DNA of 64,000 nt, taken from assembly GCA_900768685.1 (NCBI GenBank), contig CAAGDX010000031.1:1-64000 (forward strand), in the 5' to 3' direction. Made by a program: the position numbers and the translations under genes. The notes under the pieces are model-generated. The model did no database searches and was not told the DNA's origin. It saw nothing but the letters and a program-made list of their open reading frames with translations. Positions 8,496 through 18,300 of this stretch are shown piece by piece (positions within the stretch are counted from its first letter, which is position 1; each line of letters starts with the position of its first letter). This DNA is from Bacteroidales bacterium. GTDB lineage: Bacteria > Bacteroidota > Bacteroidia > Bacteroidales > Muribaculaceae.

Positions 8496-9758
8496 TTAGT
8501 TTATGCCCAGTACTTGCTTGTAAATCTTTATTACTTTAGCACCGGCTTTGTCCCATGTGATTTGTGCCACTTCGTCAAGTCCTTCTTCACGAAGATGCTG
8601 ATACATAGATGGGTAAGTGATGATAGAGTAAATAGCGTCTGCCATTGCGTCAATGTCCCAATAGTCTGTTTTAATCACGTTTGAGAGAATTTCCGCACAG
8701 CCGGACTGCTTGGAGATAATGGAAGGCACTCCCATCTGCATAGCTTCCAGAGGTGAGATGCCGAAAGGCTCTGAAACGGAAGGCATGATATAAACATCGG
8801 AAGCCTTCAGCATTTCATACACTTGCTTGCCTTTTTGGAATCCCGGGAAGTGGAAACGGTCCGCAATGCCGCGTTCTGCAGCAAGGAGAATCATCTTGTC
8901 CATCATATCGCCGGAGCCTGCCATTACAAAGCGTACGTTGTGGCATAGTTTGAGCACTTTAGCAGCAGCTTCCACGAAGTATTCCGGTCCTTTCTGCATG
9001 GTGATACGTCCGAGGAAAGTGACGATTTTTTCCTTGGGCTTTGTCACCTGAACATTCAGGAGTTCATCGCTCAGCGGCACCACTGCATTGTGCACTGTGG
9101 TAACTTTAGCCGGGTCAATACCATATTTTTCAATCACCGTCTGTCGTGTGAGGTTAGACACGGTGATGATATGGTCCGCATTAATCATTCCATCACGTTC
9201 TATAGCGAACACCGTAGGGTTCACGTTACCGCGAGAGCGGTCGTAGTCCGTAGCGTGAACGTGGATAACGAGTGGCTTGCCTGTCACCTGCTTAGCGTGT
9301 ATTCCGGCAGGGTATGTGAGCCAGTCGTGAGAGTGGATAATATCAAACTGCTCTGTGCGAGCAATCACACCTGCCATAATAGAATAGTTGTTTATTTCTT
9401 CAAGCAGGTTGTCGGGGTATCTGCCGGAAAACTCTATACACCCGAGATCGTTTGTACGCATATAGTTAAAATCCGCGTAGATATTGTTTCTGAGGTGGAA
9501 ATAGAGATCCGGATCCATAAGTTTGCCGATACGGCTTTCAACATAGTCGCGGTTTACGTCTCTCCAAGCCACCGGCACCTGTGAAGCACCGATAATTTTT
9601 GCGAAAGACTTGTCTTCATCGCCAAAAGGCTTCGGGATTACGAATGTGATGTCCATATCGCCACATTCCCACATACCTTTAGTGAGTCCGTAGCTGGCAG
9701 TGCCAAGTCCGCCGAGGATATGAGGTGGAAATTCCCACCCGAACATTAAAGCTTTCAT
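8496..9758 (-). CDS. Glycosyltransferase, GT4/GT5-like (glycogen synthase-type)
   Basis: The 420-residue protein has the GT-B fold. The N-terminus MKALMFGWEFPPHILGGLGTASYGL carries the sugar-nucleotide-binding glycine loop. IIHSHDWLTYPAG marks the acceptor domain and SEPFGISPLEAMQMG the C-terminal nucleotide-sugar site with the EX7E motif. It probably extends alpha-glucans from ADP- or UDP-glucose. It lies 10 bases after the debranching enzyme gene and 115 bases before the GH57 gene. The exact donor cannot be read from the sequence. Confidence 0.88.
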   Translation of the reverse strand: MKALMFGWEFPPHILGGLGTASYGLTKGMWECGDMDITFVIPKPFGDEDKSFAKIIGASQVPVAWRDVNRDYVESRIGKLMDPDLYFHLRNNIYADFNYMRTNDLGCIEFSGRYPDNLLEEINNYSIMAGVIARTEQFDIIHSHDWLTYPAGIHAKQVTGKPLVIHVHATDYDRSRGNVNPTVFAIERDGMINADHIITVSNLTRQTVIEKYGIDPAKVTTVHNAVVPLSDELLNVQVTKPKEKIVTFLGRITMQKGPEYFVEAAAKVLKLCHNVRFVMAGSGDMMDKMILLAAERGIADRFHFPGFQKGKQVYEMLKASDVYIMPSVSEPFGISPLEAMQMGVPSIISKQSGCAEILSNVIKTDYWDIDAMADAIYSIITYPSMYQHLREEGLDEVAQITWDKAGAKVIKIYKQVLGIN

Positions 9759-9767
9759 TTTTGTGTT

Positions 9768-11744
9768 TTATTTTTGCTGTGTGGTGGGTTCTACATTAAA
9801 TTTTTTGAGTGTGCGGATAGTGCGGAGCACTTCAGCAACGTTTGTAGCGTGGCTTATGGCACCTCGTCCCGTGAATGGCGGGTTACCGTCGTAAAGTTGA
9901 GAGAGTGAACCTATACAGCCTTGCGACATTTCGTCTTCAAAGCCGATAAGCATACGGTCTATATAACTTACACCGCTGAAACCGAACACTTTAAGGTATG
10001 CATCGGCATAGAAGCCCATGAGCCATGGGCGTGCCGGACCTTGGTGGAGGGCTATTTCGCGTTCTTCAGGAGAACCGAGGTAGAACGGGTGGTAGCCGTA
10101 ACTCTTTGGTGAGAGGGTGCGGAGTCCTTTAGGTGTGAGAAGTTCGCGAGTGGCAACATCCAGTACGCCTTTACGCTGACGGCGGTCCAGCGGACAGAAG
10201 TCAAGTCCTATTGCTATCACCATATTCGGGCGTACCTCCGGAGAAGCAAAGCGTGTGACAGGGTCAACATAGTCGTAAAGGTAACCGTAATCGTTGAGGA
10301 ACGTATCCACAAATGGCTGTTTCATCTTGTCTGCCAGTTCTGTCCATGCTTCCACTTTGTCTGCATGCTCCGGAGTGTCTGTAAGGAGTTCTGCCGCAAA
10401 GCGGAGTGCGTTGTACCAGAGTCCGTTAAATTCCACGAGGTAACCTGTGCGAGGGATAACGGGGCGGCCGTTTATCTGCGAGTTCATCCAGGAAACGGCG
10501 TATGATGTGCCTATTGTGGAAACCATGCCCGTTTCCTCGTCAACGTGGAGATTCGGGTGACTGTTTGATGTGATGTAGTCCATGGTTTTCACCACAAAGT
10601 CTGCATAGAGTTTGCGTGCATCTTCAGCACCTACGGTTTTGGCGTACTGCTGAACGGCACGGATTGCCCAGAGTGGAATGTCCGGCAACTCTATACCCAG
10701 GATATGCGTGGATTTATATCCGTTGTCCATAAAGCGGAGCAGTGCTCGTGAAGCAGTGCCCATGATTTTTCTGAAATCTTCTTCGTGGTGAACGGAGAGT
10801 GTGTTGCCCGGCAGTGACATGAAGGTGTTTCTGGCAAGAATCACACCCCAAGGGTAGCCGGAAAGCATATATGCCTCATCACCGGAGAACAGGTAGAACT
10901 GTTTTGCGGAGTTTTTAAGGCAGTTGTAGAAAGACGTTCTGTTTGTACGAGTGGCAATTTCCTTTTCATAGAGGTGAGCGAGACTGCGAGGAGAAATTTC
11001 TTCCACACCGGCAGAGAAGATAATGCTTTCGCCTTTCTTGATAGGAATGGAGAAATATCCCGGCACCCAGAGGTCTTCCATATAAGGAACGCCGCGTTCC
11101 AAGTCTTTTACGTATTCAATATCTTTGTACCAATGTCCGTCGTTCACCCATTCCGCTTTACGGCTGAATTGCATATAAAGAGTAGGGTAACCGGGGTACA
11201 TGCAAGTAGCGATACCGTTTGCCACCGGTTTACATTCCTTGTTGAGTTGGTAGTTTTCCATACACAACTCGTTGGAATCTCGGAAGGCGAGGAACGGGCG
11301 GAACTCAAGTGTTGTTGGCGAATGTGCTTCCACCAGCGTGTAGCGGATAAGCAACCTGTTTTCATTGGTGATGAAAATCTTTTCTTTAGTCAGAATCACT
11401 CCACCCACGCGATATGTTGTGCGAGGCACGTTTTCGCAGTCGAATTCGCGGATGTACTTGTGTCCGTTAGGGCTATAGACAGCACCTCTGTAGCGGTGGA
11501 TACCGAGGTTAAACGGTGCACCGTGTTGGATAACGGTTTCATCAAGCGATGACAGCAATACGTGTGGGCGATAAGTGTCCTGTTGCGGGAGTGGCATCAC
11601 AAATAAGCCGTGTTGCTTGCGTGTATTGCACCCCACAACGGTTGTGCAGTGGTACGCTCCTGCTTGGTTTGTACGAAGCATTTCTTTAGGGAGCGACTGC
11701 TCGAGATTTATCATCAGGTTTTTGTCAAACTTTAGATAACTCAT
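9768..11744 (-). CDS. Glycogen debranching enzyme (amylo-alpha-1,6-glucosidase family)
   Basis: The 658-residue protein has an N-terminal beta-rich GDE domain (about 1-260; NQAGAYHCTTVVGCNTRKQHGL) and a C-terminal (alpha/alpha)6 domain with GYPWGVILARNTFMSLPG, DIPLWAIRAVQQY, VEFNGLWYNALRFAAEL and LHQGPARPWLMGFY. It should remove alpha-1,6 branches from glycogen in the cytoplasm. First gene of the alpha-glucan operon. A minus-strand TAGTTTTG at 11862-11869, about 120 bases upstream, is a likely -7 promoter box. Confidence 0.92.
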   Translation of the reverse strand: MSYLKFDKNLMINLEQSLPKEMLRTNQAGAYHCTTVVGCNTRKQHGLFVMPLPQQDTYRPHVLLSSLDETVIQHGAPFNLGIHRYRGAVYSPNGHKYIREFDCENVPRTTYRVGGVILTKEKIFITNENRLLIRYTLVEAHSPTTLEFRPFLAFRDSNELCMENYQLNKECKPVANGIATCMYPGYPTLYMQFSRKAEWVNDGHWYKDIEYVKDLERGVPYMEDLWVPGYFSIPIKKGESIIFSAGVEEISPRSLAHLYEKEIATRTNRTSFYNCLKNSAKQFYLFSGDEAYMLSGYPWGVILARNTFMSLPGNTLSVHHEEDFRKIMGTASRALLRFMDNGYKSTHILGIELPDIPLWAIRAVQQYAKTVGAEDARKLYADFVVKTMDYITSNSHPNLHVDEETGMVSTIGTSYAVSWMNSQINGRPVIPRTGYLVEFNGLWYNALRFAAELLTDTPEHADKVEAWTELADKMKQPFVDTFLNDYGYLYDYVDPVTRFASPEVRPNMVIAIGLDFCPLDRRQRKGVLDVATRELLTPKGLRTLSPKSYGYHPFYLGSPEEREIALHQGPARPWLMGFYADAYLKVFGFSGVSYIDRMLIGFEDEMSQGCIGSLSQLYDGNPPFTGRGAISHATNVAEVLRTIRTLKKFNVEPTTQQK

Positions 11745-11861
11745 GAATCGTGTTAAGGTTTGGTTTTGGTTATTTTTATACGTATTATTTTCGTTTTAAG
11801 GCTCCCAATACTTTGGGTAAGCGAAAGTAACAATTATTTGTCGGATCATAAAGTTTTTTAG

Positions 11862-11895
11862 CAAAACTATATATTAAATTTTAGTTATTTAACAA
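11862..11895 (-). promoter_or_regulatory. Probable promoter of the alpha-glucan operon
   Basis: On the minus strand TAGTTTTG (11862-11869) matches TAnnTTTG. A TTG lies 23 bases upstream (11893-11895), slightly wider than the usual 19-21. Confidence 0.45.
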
Positions 11896-11937
11896 TTATT
11901 AAGATTCTGGCGTGATTTTCCGGCAATTTTGGAGGGG

Positions 11938-12020
11938 AGCTATTATAGCTAAGGTTTTTAGGGTTTTTAGGGTGTTTAAGGTTTTTAAGGTGTTTAAGGT
12001 AGCTATTATAGCTAAGGTTG
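11938..12020. repeat. Short direct repeats in the gap before the GT2 gene
   Basis: AGCTATTATAGCTAAGGTT occurs at about 11939 and again at 12001. Between the copies are repeats of TTTTTAGGG and TTTAAGGTG. A related AAGGTAGCTATTATAG occurs near 57167. No gene is seen. Confidence 0.7.
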
Positions 12021-12028
12021 CTGAAAAT

Positions 12029-13030
12029 TCAGCTTAGCTGCGAAAATTTTGTAATTCCTCGGAGGTATCGGGCTGTGATTACGTTTACTTTGAGTGGCAT
12101 TTCGTCCAGCAAATCTCGGGTAGGGTGCGAGGTGTAGAGTTTGCTCATTTTGGCAAAATCACGGTGTGCACGGAAAATGGCGGCAGCATTTTTGAAGTCC
12201 AGAGTAAGTGCGTATTTTGCCCAGGCGATAGTGTCTATCAGTCTGCGTTTCAGCAGTTTGCGACTGCGAGTGGAATCGGGCAGGTTTTTGTGCATCATCA
12301 GCAGATTGTTTCGGAAATTAAGGTAGGTTTTCCGAGGATTATTGTAGGCAAGACTTGCACCGCCAAGGTGATAAATGGTGCTGCTGCACACTGCCACGAT
12401 TTTCTTTCCCGTCAGCAACACTCGCCAGCAGAGGTCTATCTCCTCCATGTGGGCGAAAAATTTGCTGTCCAGTCCGCCAACGTTCAGGTATGTGTCTGTT
12501 CTTATGGTGAGTGCGGCACCGGAAGCCCAGAAAATCTCCATTTCCGTGTCATACTGTCCGCTGTCTTTTTCCACTGCCTCCATTATTCTGCCGCGACAGT
12601 AAGGAAAGCCGTTCACGTCGATAAATCCACCTGCCGCACCGGCGTGTTCAAAGGTGTCTTTGTTTCTGTAAGACAGCACTTTAGGCTGAACGGCATCAAC
12701 ATCCGGATGTGTTTCCAGATAATTATATAAAGGTGTAATCCAGCCTGCCGCGGGAGCCACGTCGGAGTTCAGCAGGACCGTGTATTTATATTTTGTTTGT
12801 GCTATTGCCTTGTTGTAACCCTCCGCAAAACCGTAATTTTCCTCAAAAAGCAGTGTTTTTACTCCGGGAAATTCCGTTTTCAGCACCTCCACGGAGGAAT
12901 CCGTAGAACCGTTGTCTGCCACTATCACGTCAGCAATTTCAGCATCTGTGTTTTCAAGCACTTGTGGCAAAAATTCGCGGAGAAGATTTTCGCCGTTCCA
13001 GTTAAGTATTATTACTGCTATCGGTTTCAT
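12029..13030 (-). CDS. Glycosyltransferase family 2 (rhamnosyltransferase-like)
   Basis: The 333-residue protein has a GT-A fold: VIILNWNGENLL at the N-terminus, VIVADNGSTDSS as the nucleotide-binding motif, LLNSDVAP as the DXD-like metal site and FFAHMEEIDLCWRV as the late catalytic motif. It transfers a sugar to an acceptor glycan or lipid. Its 5' end overlaps the acyltransferase gene by 29 bases, so the two are translationally linked. That pairing suggests a role in lipid A or lipopolysaccharide core, but the sugar is not predictable. Confidence 0.88.
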   Translation of the reverse strand: MKPIAVIILNWNGENLLREFLPQVLENTDAEIADVIVADNGSTDSSVEVLKTEFPGVKTLLFEENYGFAEGYNKAIAQTKYKYTVLLNSDVAPAAGWITPLYNYLETHPDVDAVQPKVLSYRNKDTFEHAGAAGGFIDVNGFPYCRGRIMEAVEKDSGQYDTEMEIFWASGAALTIRTDTYLNVGGLDSKFFAHMEEIDLCWRVLLTGKKIVAVCSSTIYHLGGASLAYNNPRKTYLNFRNNLLMMHKNLPDSTRSRKLLKRRLIDTIAWAKYALTLDFKNAAAIFRAHRDFAKMSKLYTSHPTRDLLDEMPLKVNVITARYLRGITKFSQLS

Positions 13031-13940
13031 TTTCAGGTGATTGTTCAGGGAATTTTACGGGTATTTTCCATCGTTTGTGCGTCCAGAGCCAGATGTCCGG
13101 TTGGCGTCGGATGGTGTTTTCAAGGAGTTCTACGTATTTTTGCGTAACTTCGTTTTTCTGCATCGTGGAAGCGTCGTCGGCAATTTTACGCATCACAATA
13201 TTATAATGTCCGCGTGAAATTTTTTGCATATCCCAGTAGATTGCCGTTGTTTTAAGTCGCATGGCGAGTGTTTCCGTGCCTGTGATTGCAGCCGTGGGGT
13301 GATTGAGGAATTTTACTATGTATGTAGGGTCACCGTGGCTTGGTTTTTGGTCCGACATAAAGCCTGTAACCCATACTTTTTTCTCCATTCGCAGTTTCAG
13401 CAGGTCGCGTAGCACGGTGCTTTTCTTGAAGGATTCGCTGCCGAAGCGGCTACGCAGGCGGAGCATCACGCCGTCGAACCATTCGGATTTCAGAGGACGA
13501 TAAACCTGTGCGAAAATCACGTTTTTGTCGTCTTTGAAGCGGCTGTGGAGTGTCACGGACGGTGCCCATTCCCAGTTGAAACAGTGGGAGAAATAAACCA
13601 CCACGGAGCGTCCTGCCGCCACGGCATCGTCCATCAGTTCTGTGCCCTCGAAAGTCATTCGCCGCATCATTTCCTCGTCTGAAATATGTGCCAGTTTCAG
13701 TGTTTCCACGGTGTAGTCCGTGAAGTTGCGGTAAAATTTTTTGAGTATGCCGTTTATCTCATCATCGCCTGCTTCCGGGAAGGATTCACGGAGGTTTTTT
13801 TCAGCCACCTTGCGGCGATAGCGGAAAACGTAAAAAAGGAGGAAATAGCAGAAATCGGAGAAAACGTAAAGCACGCCGAGTGGCAGGTGTGCGGCACCGT
13901 TTATGAGCATATCTCCGAGTTTGCGGAAAAAGCGTTTCAT
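13002..13940 (-). CDS. Lysophospholipid/lipid A acyltransferase (LpxL/HtrB family)
   Basis: The 312-residue protein has a hydrophobic N-terminal segment (VLYVFSDFCYFLLFYVF). The family HX4E catalytic motif is visible as HCFNWE in VVYFSHCFNWEWAPS. VTGFMSDQKP and WLWTHKRWK are also typical of LpxL-like proteins. It adds a secondary acyl chain to lipid A at the inner membrane, or acts on a related lipid. It overlaps mtaB by 4 bases and the downstream GT2 by 29 bases. Confidence 0.9.
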   Translation of the reverse strand: MKRFFRKLGDMLINGAAHLPLGVLYVFSDFCYFLLFYVFRYRRKVAEKNLRESFPEAGDDEINGILKKFYRNFTDYTVETLKLAHISDEEMMRRMTFEGTELMDDAVAAGRSVVVYFSHCFNWEWAPSVTLHSRFKDDKNVIFAQVYRPLKSEWFDGVMLRLRSRFGSESFKKSTVLRDLLKLRMEKKVWVTGFMSDQKPSHGDPTYIVKFLNHPTAAITGTETLAMRLKTTAIYWDMQKISRGHYNIVMRKIADDASTMQKNEVTQKYVELLENTIRRQPDIWLWTHKRWKIPVKFPEQSPENETDSSNNT

Positions 13941-15262
13941 AGTGCTACCTCCCCTCTTATTTCTTCGCCTTCGCCAAGCGTTTCAAGCAGGCGAACGGGT
14001 ATGATGCAGTTGTCTTTTGCTGCCGCATTGCCTTCCGGAATCACCACTTTGAGGTAATTGTCCGTAAAACCGTTCACCGGGTGACCTTTGCGGTTATGTT
14101 CTATGAGCACGGGACGAACGGTACCCTCGAATTTGCGACTGAAATCCAGGAGTTTTTTCTCAGACACGGCAAGCATAATTCGGGTTCTGCGATGCTTTTC
14201 TTCCTGAGTCACAAAGTGCTCTATATTAAGTGCTTTAGTGCCGGGGCGTTCGGAATAAGTAAACACGTGGAGGCGTGAAATTTCCAGTGATTCCACAAAT
14301 TGGCGTGATTTTTCAAATTCTTCATCCGTTTCTCCTCTTGCTCCCACAATCAGGTCCACACCTATAAAGGCATGGGGCATAACAGCTCGGATTGCCTCTA
14401 TTTTATGGCGGAAAAGTGCGGTGTCGTAGTGGCGGTGCATGAGTTTCAGCACTGTGTCGCTGCCGCTTTGCAGGGGAATGTGGAAATGTGGCATAAATCT
14501 GCGGCTATGTGCCACAAAATCAATTATTTCATCTGTGAGCAAGTTTGGTTCGATAGAAGAAATGCGGTAACGTTCTATTCCTTCCACCTCGTCAAGTGCA
14601 CGAATAAGGTCAAGGAATGTTTCATCTGTGCCTTTTCCAAAGTCTCCTATATTCACTCCCGTAATCACTATTTCTTTGCCGCCTTCCGCTGCCACTTGAC
14701 GTGCCTGAGCCACCATTTGCTCCACTGTTCCGGAGCGACTGCGTCCGCGTGCCATAGGGATTGTGCAATATGTGCACCAGTAATCGCATCCGTCCTGCAC
14801 TTTCAGAAAATAGCGAGTGCGGTCGCCGCGAGAGCAAGACGGTGAAAATTCACGCAGTTCGCGTGTAGGGGTGATATGTGTGGCGGTTTGCTTTGTTTCC
14901 AGCCACTCGTCAAGAAACTGAGTGAGTACGAGTTTTTTATCGTTTCCGGCTACTATATCCACACCTTCAATAGCGGCAATTTCATCGCTTTTGAGTTGTG
15001 CGTAGCAACCTGTCACGATAATTACGGCATTTGGAAAACGTTTGGCAAACGAGCGAATCTGTTGGCGACATTTCTTGTCTGCCTCTGCGGTTACGCTGCA
15101 AGTGTTAACCACTACAATATCAGGTATTTCACCTGTTTGCACACGGCGTATGCCTTTTTCCGCAAAGAGTTTTGCAATAGTTGATGTTTCGGAAAAATTC
15201 AGTTTGCACCCGAAGGTGTGAAACAGTGCCGTATGATTTCCAAATGTATTTTTGTCTATCAT
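13937..15262 (-). CDS. mtaB: tRNA t6A37 methylthiotransferase MtaB
   Basis: The 441-residue radical-SAM enzyme converts t6A37 to ms2t6A in tRNAs. Domains in order: an N-terminal UPF0004 domain with three cluster cysteines (TFGCKLN, NTCSVT, VTGCYAQ), a radical SAM domain with CDYWCTYC (CxxxCxxC) and a C-terminal TRAM-like segment (VRPVLIEHNRKGHPVNGFTDNYLKV). The CxxxCxxC motif and overall length fit MtaB rather than MiaB. First gene of a three-gene overlapping operon with the acyltransferase and GT2 genes. Confidence 0.93.
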   Translation of the reverse strand: MIDKNTFGNHTALFHTFGCKLNFSETSTIAKLFAEKGIRRVQTGEIPDIVVVNTCSVTAEADKKCRQQIRSFAKRFPNAVIIVTGCYAQLKSDEIAAIEGVDIVAGNDKKLVLTQFLDEWLETKQTATHITPTRELREFSPSCSRGDRTRYFLKVQDGCDYWCTYCTIPMARGRSRSGTVEQMVAQARQVAAEGGKEIVITGVNIGDFGKGTDETFLDLIRALDEVEGIERYRISSIEPNLLTDEIIDFVAHSRRFMPHFHIPLQSGSDTVLKLMHRHYDTALFRHKIEAIRAVMPHAFIGVDLIVGARGETDEEFEKSRQFVESLEISRLHVFTYSERPGTKALNIEHFVTQEEKHRRTRIMLAVSEKKLLDFSRKFEGTVRPVLIEHNRKGHPVNGFTDNYLKVVIPEGNAAAKDNCIIPVRLLETLGEGEEIRGEVAL

Positions 15263-15277
15263 TATTTATTATTAAGA

Positions 15278-15303
15278 AGATGCCATGGCTGTCCATGGCA
15301 TCT
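15278..15303 (-). terminator. 11-bp perfect hairpin after porU
   Basis: AGATGCCATGG and CCATGGCATCT pair around the loop CTGT, 25 bases after the porU stop and 16 bases before the mtaB start. No strong T-run follows on the minus strand, so it may be a structural repeat rather than a terminator. Confidence 0.45.
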
Positions 15304-15327
15304 CAATTTCTTGTTAAAAACAGGTTC

Positions 15328-18300
15328 TTACAGGCGAACAACTACAAACTCTGCTGAAGCGCCGGTGTGGTTGTTCAGGAGGGATTCGGATTTGACGAAT
15401 GTTTTGTAATGTCCTGCGGGAACATCGTTGCCGGCATTGTCTTTGAGGTTCCAAACGTATGGGAATGTAACGTTTGAAGCGGTGAATACCGTTTTGCCGT
15501 CAAGTGATTCTATAATCAAGTCGTTTTCCACTTCACCGGTGAGGGAATGAGCGTAGTTCAGCGTTGCTTCCGTAGTAGCAGGTTCTTCCGCCACGGTGAG
15601 TGTGGCATTTGCAACACTGATGAAATTAAATGAAATTTCACTTTCGGAAATATTTCCGAGTATGTCTGCCACTTGGAGTTTTATGGTGTGGAAACCGTCT
15701 GTCATATCAGCAAGTTGCAGTTCTATAGCCATACTTCCGTCTTTGCCTGCCGTGAGAGATTCTGCGGCTTGAGTGAAGTTTTTGGAGTTGTCTATCACAA
15801 GTCTGATACCCGTGGCATTGCCGGAGAAGTTTATTCCGGAGGGGTCTGCAATAGTGGCATGGAAGACTGCTGTGTTTTGGATAAGGTCACCGTTTGCAAA
15901 TTCCGGAGTGTTGATGTACATATCCGTGATTTGTGGTCCTTCCGAATCAGAGACGTGTGCTATATCTTCGCTGAAATTGTTGATGATAGCATCGGGAATA
16001 CCGCCGAGTGCAATGTCCATATTGTCGTCGGAGCAAGCACCGATAACAAGTCTGTTTCTCACGCCCGGATTAGACGGTGCGGGGGCAATGATGCGTATTT
16101 CAAATTCGCCTGCAGCCACTTCTGCGGAAAATTTGGCAATTTCCGTTTCATCAACCGTTATTTCCGGCAGTTGCTTGTAGGTGTCTTTGTCTTGATAGAG
16201 GTTTGTGGCTGTTGTTGCGCCATCGTAAAGGCTGACGTTTACCGTTCCGTTAAAACTTGTAATCACATTTTCCGCATTATCTACGATGCTGCCTTTAATC
16301 ACCACTACCGTCAGCGGGTCAATGGCGAGAGTGCCGTCAAATTCCGTTCCGTTCACGGTGTTCACTTTGATGCCGTAGTTAGGACGGTCCACGGGGAGTG
16401 CCGGGTCGCCTGCAAGGTTGTAGCAGTGAGTGTTCACGAAAAGTGTGGCAGCGGTGTTTGCACTGTTGAGGACATCGTTACGCGTGTTGCGGAAGAGTTC
16501 TCCGATAGTGGTTTTTCTTGTAGCGGAGGAGAGACGGTTGAAGAAAGCAAGGGCAAGTGTCTGGTTGTCTGCTTGATAAACCTCACGGCAGGCAGCCACT
16601 ACAGCCATATTTCCGCCACCGTCGCAAAGAAGCATGTTTTCCACTATGTTATTGTCTTGCTGGTCAAAAGCAAATGCAGTACAAGTGGCAAGGTATGCAA
16701 TTGGAGGATAGTCGTATTTGCTGGATTGAACGAAAATTCTGTTCCAGAGGTTTTCTGCGGTGAAAGAGTCGGCTCTACCGTGTCCGGTGTAGAAGAAAAG
16801 TCCGGCACCGGAGTTATAGGAAGATATAAGTCTGTTTCTGGCGGCTGTAGCGTCATTGTTATTCCAAACATAGAAGCCGTCGTAAACCTTTATTGTAGTG
16901 ATGTTTGGCTGGAGAGAATTGTATGTTGCGGTGATTTCTTCCGCTGCTTTAGCGTGGCTGTCGGCATCGCCGTCGTCGCTGGCAAAGATGTATTTTGTGA
17001 AAGCACCTATAGGAGTGACGCCGGAAAGCACGCGTTCCACTTTATCTACGTAGTTTTTAGCCTCCGTGATATCCATAGCCGGAATACGACCCACGTTCAC
17101 CACTTGCGGATAATAGTTTGCGGTGTAGATGGATTCCGTGGATTTTGCGTTGCCGTTTGAGTCGTAGCCGTATTGGTCCGTGAGAACACCGAAGTAGTTG
17201 TCGTTTGTGAAGTTTGTTTCAGCGGAAACTTGTTTGCCGATGTCGCGACACTGATATGTGAGCATAGTGTTGTCGTAGTTCATGTGTGAGAGTGTCGGGA
17301 TTGCGTGTCTGTTGTCAAACGTGCCGCCGCCGAAAATCAGCAAGTGCTTGAATTTGTTCGGGTCGCGGTCGTAAAACATTTTGGCAACGCGTCTGTATGC
17401 CATCACGTTTGGTGTGCCGGAAGAAAACTCGTTGAATACTTTTTGGTGGTTCAGCACGAGCACGTCCATGCCCTGATATTGTTTGTGGATTTGTGCCAGG
17501 CGGTTTGCCTGTTCTTCGCAGAGGTCGTTTGTGAGAATGAGCATTTCCGGAGTAGCCGTTCCGTGAATGTTTTGGTTTTCAATGTCGCCGGTGATTTCCG
17601 TGGCATACTGTTCTTTTCCCGGGTTGAATGCTATCATATACACACTGGAAGTTTCAACGTTTCCGGAGTATGATTTGTCCAGTGTGAAGGCAATTTCGCC
17701 GGAGTCCAAAGTGCGGAGTTCGAAAGGACGAACGGAAGACGGGTCTTTCACCAGCCAAACGCAGCAGTTTTCTGCGGTTGCATCGGAAACGAGGAAGCGA
17801 AGTCCCGTGTCTGCAGCGTTGCTGTAAGCCAAGGGGAGTTGTGCCTGTTCGCCCAGACTGTTATTGCGTTCGTAAACCACTGTGAGATAGTTAAATCCGC
17901 AGTAAGTGGTCTCGGAAGATATAGTGCGGTAATTCATTTTCAGCATATTGCCGAAGGCGGTAAGGTTTTCGTCTGTCACGGTAGTGCCGGAAATGGTGTA
18001 TCTGTCAAAGTAGTGACTTGTGGCACCGTTTTTGTTTTTGGTTACTGTGACGTCATTAAACGAGTAAGCCGTCCGGTATGTTCTGGGGCTTTGGATAATA
18101 GCCTGAGTGGCACAAATCACGGAAGCACCTTCCGCTCTGTCTGATACGTCTATACCAACAGTCAGTCCCGTGTTTTTTCCCACGGCATTGTCGCTGAAGA
18201 GATAGACACCTCCGTTTGAGATGTTGTACGTAAACGGCTGGAGACCTTTCATTGCGAGGTGGTTTTTTTTGTCTGTGTAGAGGGAAATGGACTTGTATGC

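Noticed and set aside
15673..17160. Large plus-strand reading frame opposite porU
   Set aside because: Cys/Val-rich shadow of porU codons, no motif, no initiation context.
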